A stretch of 5,394 bases of DNA, from the NCBI GenBank assembly GCA_023392225.1, contig JAEVZM010000417.1, positions 1 to 5,394 on the forward strand. Reading direction: 5' to 3'. The notes beneath the pieces are model-generated. The model was given only the letters and a program-made list of their open reading frames with translations. It ran no database searches and was not told the DNA's origin. This document shows, in pieces, positions 1 to 5,394 of this stretch (position 1 is the stretch's first letter; each line of letters opens with the position of its first letter). Made by a program: the position numbers and the translations under genes. Source of the stretch: Pseudomonadota bacterium (GTDB lineage Bacteria > Pseudomonadota > Alphaproteobacteria > Rhizobiales > Kaistiaceae).

Positions 1-1110
1 GTAGTGGACCGTCGGCAGCACCGGGATCGGCTCGCGGGTCACGTCGACGCCGGCGAAGATGCGGGCCGACTCGGAGATGCCCGGCAGGCGCTCGTGGATG
101 ACCTTGGGGTCGAGATGCGAGAGGTGCAGGAAGATGTGGTCCTTGTTGGGACCCTGGCCGCGGCCCTCGCGGACCTCCACCGTCATCGCGCGCGAGACGA
201 CGTCGCGCGAGGCGAGGTCCTTGGCGTGCGGCGCGTAGCGCTCCATGAAGCGCTCGCCTTCGGAATTGGTGAGGTAGCCGCCCTCGCCGCGCACGCCTTC
301 GGTGATCAGCATGCCGGCGCCGAAGATGCCGGTCGGGTGGAACTGGACGAACTCCATGTCCTGCAGCGGCAGTCCGGCGCGGAGCACCATGCCGCTACCG
401 TCGCCGGTCTGGGTGTGGGCGCCGGTGCAGGTGAGGTAGGCGCGGCCATAGCCGCCGGTGGCCAGAATCGTCTTGTGCGCCCGGAAGCGATGGATCGTGC
501 CGTCGTCGAGGCAGAGCGCCATGACGCCGCGGCAGGCACCGTCCTCCATGATCAGGTCGAGCGCGAAATACTCGATGTAGAACTCGGCAGAATGGCGCAG
601 CGACTGGCCGTAGAGCGTGTGGAGCATGGCGTGGCCGGTGCGGTCGGCCGCGGCGCAGGTCCGCTGGGCGGGGGGCCCTTCGCCATATTCGGTCGTCATG
701 CCGCCGAACGGGCGCTGGTAGATCTTGCCTTCCTCGGTGCGCGAGAACGGCATGCCGTAGTGCTCGAGCTCGTAGACGGCGGCCGGCGCCTCGCGGCACA
801 GGTACTCGATCGCGTCCTGGTCGCCGAGCCAGTCGGAGCCCTTGACGGTGTCGTACATGTGCCAGCGCCAGTCGTCCGGCGCCATGTTGCCGAGCGAGGC
901 GGCGATGCCGCCCTGCGCCGCCACGGTGTGCGAGCGCGTCGGGAACACCTTGGTGATGCAGGCGGTCCTGAGGCCGAGCTCGCTCGCGCCGAGCACGGCG
1001 CGGAGGCCGGCACCGCCGGCGCCGACGACCACCACGTCGAAGGTGTGGTCGATGATGGGATAGGCGCGGCCGTTGACGTTCGACGCGGACCGGGGGCTTC
1101 CGTCGGCCAT
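1..1110 (-). CDS. sdhA: Succinate dehydrogenase flavoprotein subunit (partial, C-terminus beyond left edge)
   Basis: This is the catalytic subunit of complex II. It oxidises succinate to fumarate and passes electrons by FAD to the iron-sulfur subunit on the cytoplasmic face of the inner membrane. The first 370 residues are present, against about 600 in the family. Seen: a dinucleotide-binding GAGGAG at residues 30-35; SHTVAAQGG, whose His61 is the residue that carries covalent FAD in the family; FHPTG with His258; the catalytic Arg302 in ASRDVVSRAM; and PTVHY with His369 at the edge. These match E. coli His45, His242, Arg286 and His354 with a steady offset of 15-16. The ATG lies one base after the sdhD stop, with GGAG (complement of 1120-1123) nine bases upstream. 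The frame is open throughout. sdhB is expected beyond the left edge. Identification is very secure. Confidence 0.98.
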   Translation of the reverse strand, partial: MADGSPRSASNVNGRAYPIIDHTFDVVVVGAGGAGLRAVLGASELGLRTACITKVFPTRSHTVAAQGGIAASLGNMAPDDWRWHMYDTVKGSDWLGDQDAIEYLCREAPAAVYELEHYGMPFSRTEEGKIYQRPFGGMTTEYGEGPPAQRTCAAADRTGHAMLHTLYGQSLRHSAEFYIEYFALDLIMEDGACRGVMALCLDDGTIHRFRAHKTILATGGYGRAYLTCTGAHTQTGDGSGMVLRAGLPLQDMEFVQFHPTGIFGAGMLITEGVRGEGGYLTNSEGERFMERYAPHAKDLASRDVVSRAMTVEVREGRGQGPNKDHIFLHLSHLDPKVIHERLPGISESARIFAGVDVTREPIPVLPTVHY

Positions 1111-1111
1111 G

Positions 1112-1501
1112 TCAGGCGACTCCGAAGGCGATTCTAAGGATCGCGAAGGCCGAGACGGCGCCGACCGCGATCGTGAAGAACGTGTTGAGGATCAGGCACA
1201 GCGCCTTGAGCGCGTGATCGTGGACGTAGTCCTCGATCACCATCTGCACGCCGAGCCGCATGTGCACGGTCACCGAGATGACCATCAGCAGCAGCCAGAC
1301 CGCGACCAGCGGATGGCTGAGAATGTCGATCACGTCCTGGTAGGAGCGGCCGAGCAGCGCCACGATGAGGACGATGAAGCCGGCGATCAGGATCAGGTTG
1401 GAGAGGCCGGTGAGCCGCTGCCGCCAGTGGTGCATCGTGCCTTCATGGGCCGAGCCGAGGCCGAGCACGCGGCGGAGGGGAGTGACCATGGGAGACGCCA
1501 T
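1112..1501 (-). CDS. sdhD: Succinate dehydrogenase membrane anchor subunit
   Basis: A 129-residue hydrophobic subunit that, with SdhC, anchors complex II in the inner membrane and forms the heme b and ubiquinone sites. Three membrane segments are visible at about residues 33-50, 64-86 and 100-125. The N-terminal LGLGSAHEGTMHHWRQRLT is typical of alphaproteobacterial SdhD. His80 in HMRLG corresponds to the second heme ligand (E. coli SdhD His71). Asp91-Tyr92 in IEDYVH correspond to the conserved Asp-Tyr pair at the quinone site. The ATG at 1501 shares its A with the TGA of sdhC (TGATG) and has no good Shine-Dalgarno sequence of its own, so translational coupling to sdhC is likely. A second in-frame ATG at codon 5 lacks a ribosome site too and is less likely. 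Confidence 0.95.
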   Translation of the reverse strand: MASPMVTPLRRVLGLGSAHEGTMHHWRQRLTGLSNLILIAGFIVLIVALLGRSYQDVIDILSHPLVAVWLLLMVISVTVHMRLGVQMVIEDYVHDHALKALCLILNTFFTIAVGAVSAFAILRIAFGVA

Positions 1502-1899
1502 CACCACACCAGCAGTCCGATGACCCAGAGAAGGACGGTGAACACCACCGAACCGATGATCTGCGCAATCGCGATCCGGTCGCGCGCCGGCTTGCCCATG
1601 CAGCGGCCCGCATCCCAGATGAAGTAGCGGATGCCGCCAAGGGCATGGAACATCAGCGCCCAGGTGTAGCCGAACAGCACGATCAGCCCGATCCACGAGC
1701 CGGCGAGGCCGCTGACCAGGCGGAAATGCGCCCCTCCGGTCGCCGCGGCGAGCAGCCACCAGGCAAGCAGGAGCGTGCCGACATAGAGGGCGACACCGGT
1801 GACGCGCTGGGCGATCGACACGAACATGGTCGGCGCCCAGTGATAGATTTGCAGGTGTGGCGAAAGCGGACGGTTCGCCTTGAGATCGGCGCTGGACAT
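1501..1899 (-). CDS. sdhC: Succinate dehydrogenase cytochrome b556 subunit
   Basis: First gene of the sdhCDA(B) operon, 132 residues, an integral inner-membrane subunit of complex II. The family signature RPLSPHLQIY is at residues 10-19. SIAQRVTG follows, with Ser28 and Arg32 matching the quinone-site Ser27 and Arg31 of E. coli SdhC. HALGGIRYFIWD contains His85, which matches the heme b axial ligand His84. Three membrane helices are visible at about residues 34-54, 66-90 and 109-131. The start is the only sensible ATG ahead of the signature. A GAGG-type ribosome site lies unusually close to it, within about three bases. The gene is preceded by a candidate promoter at 1945-1973 and is divergent from the unknown exported-protein gene. 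Confidence 0.96.
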   Translation of the reverse strand: MSSADLKANRPLSPHLQIYHWAPTMFVSIAQRVTGVALYVGTLLLAWWLLAAATGGAHFRLVSGLAGSWIGLIVLFGYTWALMFHALGGIRYFIWDAGRCMGKPARDRIAIAQIIGSVVFTVLLWVIGLLVW

Positions 1900-1944
1900 T
1901 CCCTCGTTCCGCGACTGGAGCCGGTACTCCGGCAGGACGAGGGC

Positions 1945-1973
1945 TATTTAGCGCCGATACCGCGGCGCGTCAA
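1945..1973 (-). promoter_or_regulatory. Candidate sigma70 promoter of sdhCDA
   Basis: On the minus strand TTGACG (complement of 1968-1973) is followed after exactly 17 bases by TAAATA (complement of 1945-1950). The -35 matches the consensus at five of six bases and the -10 only at three of six, but this is the most A/T-rich spot in the gap. The inferred transcript would start near 1938, leaving a leader of roughly 40 bases before sdhC. The spacer carries an inverted repeat, GCGCCG (1951-1956) and CGGCGC (1963-1968), which could be an operator or chance in GC-rich DNA. Confidence 0.5.
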
Positions 1974-2005
1974 AAACTCGTGAGCGATTCCAGATTGGGC
2001 GGGAC

Positions 2006-2027
2006 GGGCCCTCGCGAGAGGCGGCCC
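2006..2027 (+). other. Stem-loop in the sdhC / exported-protein gap
   Basis: Read on the plus strand, bases 2006-2013 pair with 2018-2021 and 2024-2027 to give eight pairs, seven of them G-C, with a two-base bulge (2022-2023) and a GCGA loop at 2014-2017, which is a GNRA-type tetraloop. There is no T run after it, so it is not a typical intrinsic terminator. It lies upstream of the sdhC promoter and about 105 bases before the likely start of the plus-strand gene, so it may be part of that gene's 5' leader if transcription begins far enough upstream. Function unknown. Confidence 0.4.
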
Positions 2028-2122
2028 CCAGTGAGCGCAAGTCTTGGTGGATCGGCAAGGTTCCATCCAGTCTTCGTTTCCCGTATCGGTTGATCGAGGA
2101 TGGCCGCGGTGTTGGGCGCGTT

Positions 2123-2128
2123 GGAGGG
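2123..2128 (+). promoter_or_regulatory. Ribosome binding site that decides a GTG start
   Basis: GGAGGG lies four to five bases before GTG at 2133 and is the best Shine-Dalgarno match in this gap. The upstream in-frame ATG at 2100 has GAGG directly against it with no spacer, and an in-frame TGA at 2091 bars any longer start. The GTG start also puts Lys-Arg directly before the hydrophobic core of the signal peptide, as expected for an exported protein. Confidence 0.7.
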
Positions 2129-2132
2129 AATC

Positions 2133-3860
2133 GTGAAGCGTTGGGCAGTCGTCGCCGCGGTGCTTCTGTGTGCCGTCACGCTTCTCTGCGCTCCGTCGAC
2201 TGTCGTCGCGCGGGATCAGCTCACGCGGGCGGAAGCTGAGACCGCGATCGAGGGCGCGCGTCAGGAGATCGCTAGACTCACAGAGCTCCGCCGTGAGTCG
2301 CCGGACGATCCGCAGATCAGGGCCAGGCTCCTCGATCAGCATCGAATGCTGGGATCGATCGCCCACGACTGGGGCGGCGCATTTGGTGACGGGAACGATT
2401 TCCGCGCCTGGGTCGGAATTGCCCGGGAAATCGCCGACGACGAGCCGGCGGATGCGGCCCGGCAACTCGACGTCCTCGATGCGCTCTTTGCCTTCGCTGC
2501 CTACGAGTGGGACGTCCGGCCAAACAGCGAGGATTGGCTCGCCTTTGGCCGCGAGGGGCTGGCTCTTGTTCGACAGCTCCGCGAAACCGCGCGCGAGGAC
2601 GTCCAGCTCAGGACGGCACTCGGCGAGCGGCTCAAGGCTTTTCCGGACGAATTCGTGACCTGTTTCGACCGCTGCGCTTCTCTCGATGAGGAGGCAGTGG
2701 CCGCAATGGCGGGGATGGCCGACGACGCCCTGGACGATCCACGGGCGCAGCTGACCTACGTCGAGCTGGTTCAAGGTGCGGCGCTCCGGTCCGGTCAGGA
2801 GCACCTTTCAGAAACCGTCAGTCTCCTCGAGCGCTCCATCGACCTCGCGCCCAGAATTGCAGAGCCGGACTGGAGAAAGGGGGCGCTCGTCAGAAGCTCA
2901 TACGACCTGCAGATGTTCCAGCGGAACGGGGGTCATGCCGCCGCGGCAGACGCGGCAGTCACGGATCTTGTCGCGGCACTCACGGCGCTGGAGCCGGCGG
3001 GCGTGCTCAACTCGGACGATCGCTGGTGCATGAAGCGGCTGGCCGACCCCGCCACGCGGGAAAGAGCGCTCGACTCGTGTTTAACCTGGGCGATCACGGC
3101 CGGTGTGCCGTGCCTGGCAGTCGGCCCCCAACATCAAGAGAAGCGCATCGCGATCGTGCCGCAGGTCTACCCGGCTGCCATATCGCTGTTTTCTCTTGAT
3201 CGCGGCAGCGCGTGGAAGCGCGACATGATCGATTTGTTCATGAACAGTGCTGCCGACCCCAACTCCAATCCATACTGTCCGCAGGTCAGGTATTATCTCG
3301 GCGTCGCCCTCAGCATGATCGAGGATCTCGCGAACGACGATCCTCCTTCCTTCGATCACGGGATGGAGCAGCTTTCCGGTCTGCTGTTCGTCAGTTGTGC
3401 ACCGTTCGAAGGTGCGTGCTCAACGCTTCGTGAGCGGGCACTGGCGGTCTTTCGGCGCCTTGTCGAGGACGATCCTCAACTCCTCGCGTCGTACCTCGAG
3501 CTTCTATCGCGGTACGGCGCCTTTTGGTTCCAGGGACCGAATAGTGCCTGGGCCGAGCGCCTCCTCCGCGAACATCGCGCACTCTCGCCAAGGCTTGAAG
3601 GGATCGACCGCGACATCGCGACAAGAGACGGTGCACTGGTGCTTGCTGCAATCCTCGAAGAGCAAGGTCGCAACGACGAATTCCGGGCCCTGATCACTGA
3701 GGCCGTGCGTGCTGCACAGTCTATGGCTGAGCGGAACCCGGCATTCGCAGAGCAAGCCAACGCATGCACCCGCGCCGCAGAGGGCTGGACCGATCTCGCC
3801 GGTGCCGACGCCAGCCCTTGCATGAGCTGGCCGAAAGGGGCGAACTTCTGGGCGCGGTGA
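2133..3860 (+). CDS. Unknown exported cysteine-rich helical (possibly TPR-like) repeat protein
   Basis: I do not recognise this 575-residue protein. From the GTG start it opens with a Sec-type signal peptide: KR, then a hydrophobic core, then VVA before Arg27, a likely signal peptidase I site. No lipobox is present, so it should be a soluble periplasmic or secreted protein. The body is rich in Ala, Leu, Arg and acidic residues and looks almost wholly helical. Asp-Asp-Pro (or Asp-Glu-Pro) turns end at Pro60, Pro105, Pro203, Pro404 and Pro448, some about 44-45 residues apart, suggesting degenerate helical-hairpin repeats of TPR type. The mature part has ten cysteines: 177, 181, 299, 316, 327, 382, 422, 429, 545 and 563, including CX3C and CX6C pairs, which fits disulfides outside the cytoplasm. 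No catalytic motif was seen. GC content is lower than in its neighbours. A start at ATG 2100 (586 residues) is possible but has a poorer ribosome site. Confidence 0.85.
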   Translation: MKRWAVVAAVLLCAVTLLCAPSTVVARDQLTRAEAETAIEGARQEIARLTELRRESPDDPQIRARLLDQHRMLGSIAHDWGGAFGDGNDFRAWVGIAREIADDEPADAARQLDVLDALFAFAAYEWDVRPNSEDWLAFGREGLALVRQLRETAREDVQLRTALGERLKAFPDEFVTCFDRCASLDEEAVAAMAGMADDALDDPRAQLTYVELVQGAALRSGQEHLSETVSLLERSIDLAPRIAEPDWRKGALVRSSYDLQMFQRNGGHAAAADAAVTDLVAALTALEPAGVLNSDDRWCMKRLADPATRERALDSCLTWAITAGVPCLAVGPQHQEKRIAIVPQVYPAAISLFSLDRGSAWKRDMIDLFMNSAADPNSNPYCPQVRYYLGVALSMIEDLANDDPPSFDHGMEQLSGLLFVSCAPFEGACSTLRERALAVFRRLVEDDPQLLASYLELLSRYGAFWFQGPNSAWAERLLREHRALSPRLEGIDRDIATRDGALVLAAILEEQGRNDEFRALITEAVRAAQSMAERNPAFAEQANACTRAAEGWTDLAGADASPCMSWPKGANFWAR

Positions 3861-3872
3861 CGCCTGACGCCT
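3859..3872. repeat. Tandem 7-base repeat at the convergent gene junction
   Basis: GACGCCT occurs twice in a row (3859-3865 and 3866-3872). It spans the end of the exported-protein stop codon, the whole 10-base gap and the first bases of the sodC stop codon complement. The gap holds no hairpin followed by a T run, so no intrinsic terminator is visible between these convergent genes. Confidence 0.6.
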
Positions 3873-4383
3873 ACTCCACCACGCCGCAGGCGATGCGGCC
3901 GCCCGAATCGCTCGAGGGGTCCGTCTTGTAGTCGTCCGGGCCGGCATGGATGACGATGGCCGTGCCGTCGTCGTCGCGGAGGCTGCCTTCCGCACCCTTG
4001 GCGAGGGTGACGCCCGCCGCGAAGATCTGGACGGTGCCCTCGCCCTCCTTCGGCATCACCACGTTGGGCATGTCGCCGGCGTGATGCCCCTCCGCGTTGA
4101 GGATGCCGTGGTGCCTGTCGGTGGGATTGAAGTGGCCGCCGGCGGTCTCGAACGGCGGATCGCAGACGCCCTTCTCGTGGAAATGGATGGCGTGCGGCCC
4201 CGGATCGATGCCCGACACCGTGCCGGTGACGAGCACGCCGTTGCCCGCGTCCGACAGCGTCAGGGTGGTCACGAGCTGGCCGTAGGTGTCGCGGACGGTG
4301 ACCGTGGCGCTCTCGTCGGCGAGTGCGGGAAGCGGCGCGAGCGAAAGGAGAAGTGCCAGGGCGGCGGGGCGGACGGGGGTCAT
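3871..4383 (-). CDS. sodC: Periplasmic Cu,Zn superoxide dismutase
   Basis: Converts superoxide to oxygen and hydrogen peroxide in the periplasm. The protein has 170 residues, a normal length for bacterial SodC. Residues 1-22 form a signal peptide ending ALA before Asp23. All metal ligands are visible: copper His67 and His69 in HAIHFHEKG, bridging His84 in GGHFNP, zinc His92, His101 and Asp104 in HHAGDMPNV, and the last copper ligand His146 in AIVIHAGPDDY. Cys74 and Cys166 correspond to the conserved disulfide, and Arg163 in GGRIACGVV to the substrate-guiding arginine. The ATG has a strong AAGGAG ribosome site six bases upstream (complement of 4390-4395). The reading frame stays open far upstream into leuB antisense, but the signal peptide and ribosome site fix the start here. 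It is convergent with the unknown exported-protein gene and divergent from leuB. Confidence 0.97.
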   Translation of the reverse strand: MTPVRPAALALLLSLAPLPALADESATVTVRDTYGQLVTTLTLSDAGNGVLVTGTVSGIDPGPHAIHFHEKGVCDPPFETAGGHFNPTDRHHGILNAEGHHAGDMPNVVMPKEGEGTVQIFAAGVTLAKGAEGSLRDDDGTAIVIHAGPDDYKTDPSSDSGGRIACGVVE

Positions 4384-4389
4384 GGCAGT

Positions 4390-4395
4390 CTCCTT
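4390..4395 (-). promoter_or_regulatory. Ribosome binding site of sodC
   Basis: AAGGAG on the minus strand, six bases before the ATG at 4383. It fixes the sodC start even though the same frame remains open for more than 800 bases upstream. Confidence 0.8.
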
Positions 4396-4419
4396 GGCGC
4401 GTTTCGGGGACCTTCGGCA

Positions 4420-4444
4420 AACGTCCGTGTCCCGGTTCTGTTCC
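4420..4444 (-). promoter_or_regulatory. Candidate EcfG / RpoE2-type general stress response promoter of sodC
   Basis: On the minus strand GGAAC (complement of 4440-4444) is followed after 16 bases by CGTT (complement of 4420-4423). This equals the GGAAC-N16/17-CGTT consensus known for the alphaproteobacterial EcfG family of sigma factors (also described as GGAAC-N18-TT for RpoE2 of Sinorhizobium). Transcription would start near 4412, giving a leader of about 30 bases that includes the strong sodC ribosome site. The placement relative to the gene is what one would expect of a working promoter. The control by EcfG is inferred from the motif only. Confidence 0.65.
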
Positions 4445-4455
4445 CCAAAGGGCCG

Positions 4456-4484
4456 TTGCCATCCGCCGGCGGGATGAGTAGGAA
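4456..4484 (+). promoter_or_regulatory. Weak candidate sigma70 promoter of leuB
   Basis: TTGCCA (4456-4461, five of six to the -35 consensus), a 17-base spacer, then TAGGAA (4479-4484, three of six to the -10). The spacer contains the perfect 10-base palindrome CCGCCGGCGG (4463-4472). It would give a leader of about 40 bases before leuB. No leader peptide or attenuator is visible in the 150-base gap. Confidence 0.3.
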
Positions 4485-4533
4485 CTCCGTCGCTTCCACC
4501 ACGCCCCGACACCCAGCCACGAGGACCACGCCG

Positions 4534-5394
4534 ATGACCACCCGCCACCTTCTCCTCCTGCCCGGCGACGGCATCGGCCCCGAGGTGATGGGCGCCACCA
4601 AGACCATCATCGACTGGTTCAACGCCCGCGGTGCCGGCTTCACCTTCGAGGAAGATCTGGTCGGTGGCTGCGCCTATGACGCCCACGGCAAGGCGATCTC
4701 CGACGCCACCATGGAGAAGGCGCTCGCCGCCGATGCCGTGCTGCTCGCCGCGGTCGGCGGGCCGAAGTGGGACGACGTGCCCTATGAGGTCCGGCCGGAA
4801 GCGGGGCTTCTGCGCCTCCGCAAGGACCTCGCGCTGTTCGCCAATCTCCGCCCGGCGATCTGCTACCCGGCGCTGGCCGAGGCCTCCTCGCTGAAGCGCG
4901 AGCTGGTCGAGGGGCTCGACATCCTCATCCTCCGCGAGCTCACCGGCGGCGTCTATTTCGGCGAGCCCAAGGAGATCCGCGACCTCGGCAATGGCCAGAA
5001 GCGCGCCATCGACACCCAGGTCTACGACACCTACGAGATCGAGCGCATCGCCGCCGCCGCCTTCGAGCTGGCCCGCACGCGCCGCAACAAGGTGACGTCG
5101 ATGGAGAAGCGGAACGTCATGAAGTCCGGCGTTCTGTGGCGCGAGGTGGTGACCGAGGTCCACAAGCGCTCCTACTCCGACGTCGTGCTCGACCACATGC
5201 TGGCCGATGCCGGCGGCATGCAGTTGGTCCGCGCCCCGAAGCAGTTCGACGTGATCGTCACCGACAACCTCTTCGGCGACATGCTGTCCGACGTCGCCGC
5301 CATGCTCACCGGCTCGCTCGGCATGCTGCCGTCGGCCTCGCTCGGCGCGGCCGACCAGAAGACCGGCCGCCGGAAGGCGCTCTACGAGCCGGTC
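4534..5394 (+). CDS. leuB: 3-isopropylmalate dehydrogenase (partial, C-terminus beyond right edge)
   Basis: Cytoplasmic NAD-dependent enzyme of leucine synthesis that oxidises and decarboxylates 3-isopropylmalate to 2-ketoisocaproate. The first 287 residues are present, out of about 370 in the family. Seen in order: LPGDGIGPE at residues 9-17; LRK and NLRP with substrate-binding Arg96 and Arg106; RELTGGVYFGEP with Arg134 and Tyr141; catalytic Lys192 in MEKRNV; and the metal-binding Asp225, Asp249 and Asp253, the last two in FGDMLSD. These correspond to Arg94, Arg104, Arg132, Tyr139, Lys185, Asp217, Asp241 and Asp245 of the Thermus enzyme. The NAD-binding HGSAPDIAG segment should follow just past the edge. 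GAGGA (4521-4525) lies eight bases before the ATG. It is divergent from sodC. Identification is very secure, and the frame is open to the edge. Confidence 0.98.
   Translation, partial: MTTRHLLLLPGDGIGPEVMGATKTIIDWFNARGAGFTFEEDLVGGCAYDAHGKAISDATMEKALAADAVLLAAVGGPKWDDVPYEVRPEAGLLRLRKDLALFANLRPAICYPALAEASSLKRELVEGLDILILRELTGGVYFGEPKEIRDLGNGQKRAIDTQVYDTYEIERIAAAAFELARTRRNKVTSMEKRNVMKSGVLWREVVTEVHKRSYSDVVLDHMLADAGGMQLVRAPKQFDVIVTDNLFGDMLSDVAAMLTGSLGMLPSASLGAADQKTGRRKALYEPV

Noticed and set aside
4..1137. Long open frame of 377 codons on the plus strand opposite sdhA
   Set aside because: It is the antisense shadow of a strongly conserved sdhA reading frame in high-GC DNA, and its product is low in complexity and resembles no protein family.
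2036..2099. Sigma70 promoter for the exported-protein gene
   Set aside because: I tried pairs such as TTGGTG (2044-2049) and TATCGG (2084-2089) but found no -35/-10 pair with acceptable matches and spacing.
2166..2194. Possible lipoprotein signal at the cysteines in the exported protein's signal peptide
   Set aside because: The residue before each cysteine is Leu, not Gly, Ala or Ser, so neither fits a lipobox. The VVA cleavage site fits signal peptidase I better.
1944..2804. 286-codon open frame on the minus strand opposite the exported-protein gene
   Set aside because: It lacks a ribosome site, runs across the sdhC promoter, and overlaps the plus-strand frame that has a signal peptide and a good Shine-Dalgarno sequence. 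The unknown status of the plus-strand gene leaves slight doubt, but the signal peptide decides it.
3810..3831. Inverted repeat GCCAGC / GCTGGC near the end of the exported-protein gene as a terminator for sodC
   Set aside because: It lies inside coding sequence, has a 10-base loop and no T run on either strand, so evidence for termination is lacking.
3476..4462. 328-codon minus-strand open frame overlapping sodC and the exported-protein gene
   Set aside because: It is out of frame with sodC, its product is Arg/Pro-rich as is usual for frame shadows, and it crosses two real genes.
4481..4504. A second GGAAC (4481-4485) on the plus strand as an EcfG promoter for leuB
   Set aside because: At a spacing of 16 bases the downstream element reads CGCC rather than CGTT, so the -10 part of the motif is missing.
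4384..5196. Upstream extension of the sodC frame (271 extra codons on the minus strand)
   Set aside because: The extension is antisense to leuB. The signal peptide and AAGGAG site place the true sodC start at 4383.

Overview
The window looks like the chromosome of a high-GC alphaproteobacterium, most likely of the Hyphomicrobiales (Rhizobiales) type. The evidence is the sdhC-sdhD-sdhA gene order, SdhC, SdhD and LeuB sequences of alphaproteobacterial type, a strongly G/C-biased third codon position, and a GGAAC-N16-CGTT promoter of the EcfG (general stress response) kind. Assignment below class level is inference. No RNA genes, CRISPR, insertion sequences or phage genes were seen.

Left part (1-1980): the minus strand carries the start of a succinate dehydrogenase (complex II) operon, read right to left as sdhC, sdhD, sdhA. 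sdhA runs off the left edge, and sdhB would be expected beyond it. The genes are packed tightly: sdhC and sdhD share one base and sdhA begins one base after the sdhD stop. A sigma70-like promoter with a 17-base spacer lies just upstream of sdhC. SdhC and SdhD anchor the enzyme in the membrane and supply heme and quinone ligands. SdhA oxidises succinate through a covalently bound FAD.

Middle (1981-3860): divergent from sdhC is a plus-strand gene for a 575-residue exported protein that I do not recognise. It has a signal peptide, a helical body that may be a degenerate TPR-like solenoid, and ten cysteines in the mature part. Its base composition is less GC-rich than its neighbours, so it looks like an accessory insertion. 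A strong stem-loop with a GNRA-type tetraloop lies in its upstream region. It is the least explained item in the window.

Right part (3861-5394): convergent with that gene, 10 bases away, is sodC on the minus strand, a periplasmic Cu,Zn superoxide dismutase with all metal ligands present. Upstream of it is a good match to the alphaproteobacterial general stress response promoter. Divergent from sodC is leuB (3-isopropylmalate dehydrogenase, leucine synthesis), whose last quarter is cut by the right edge. The window therefore holds two housekeeping metabolic loci (TCA/respiration and leucine synthesis) flanking an envelope or stress segment made of the unknown exported protein and sodC.
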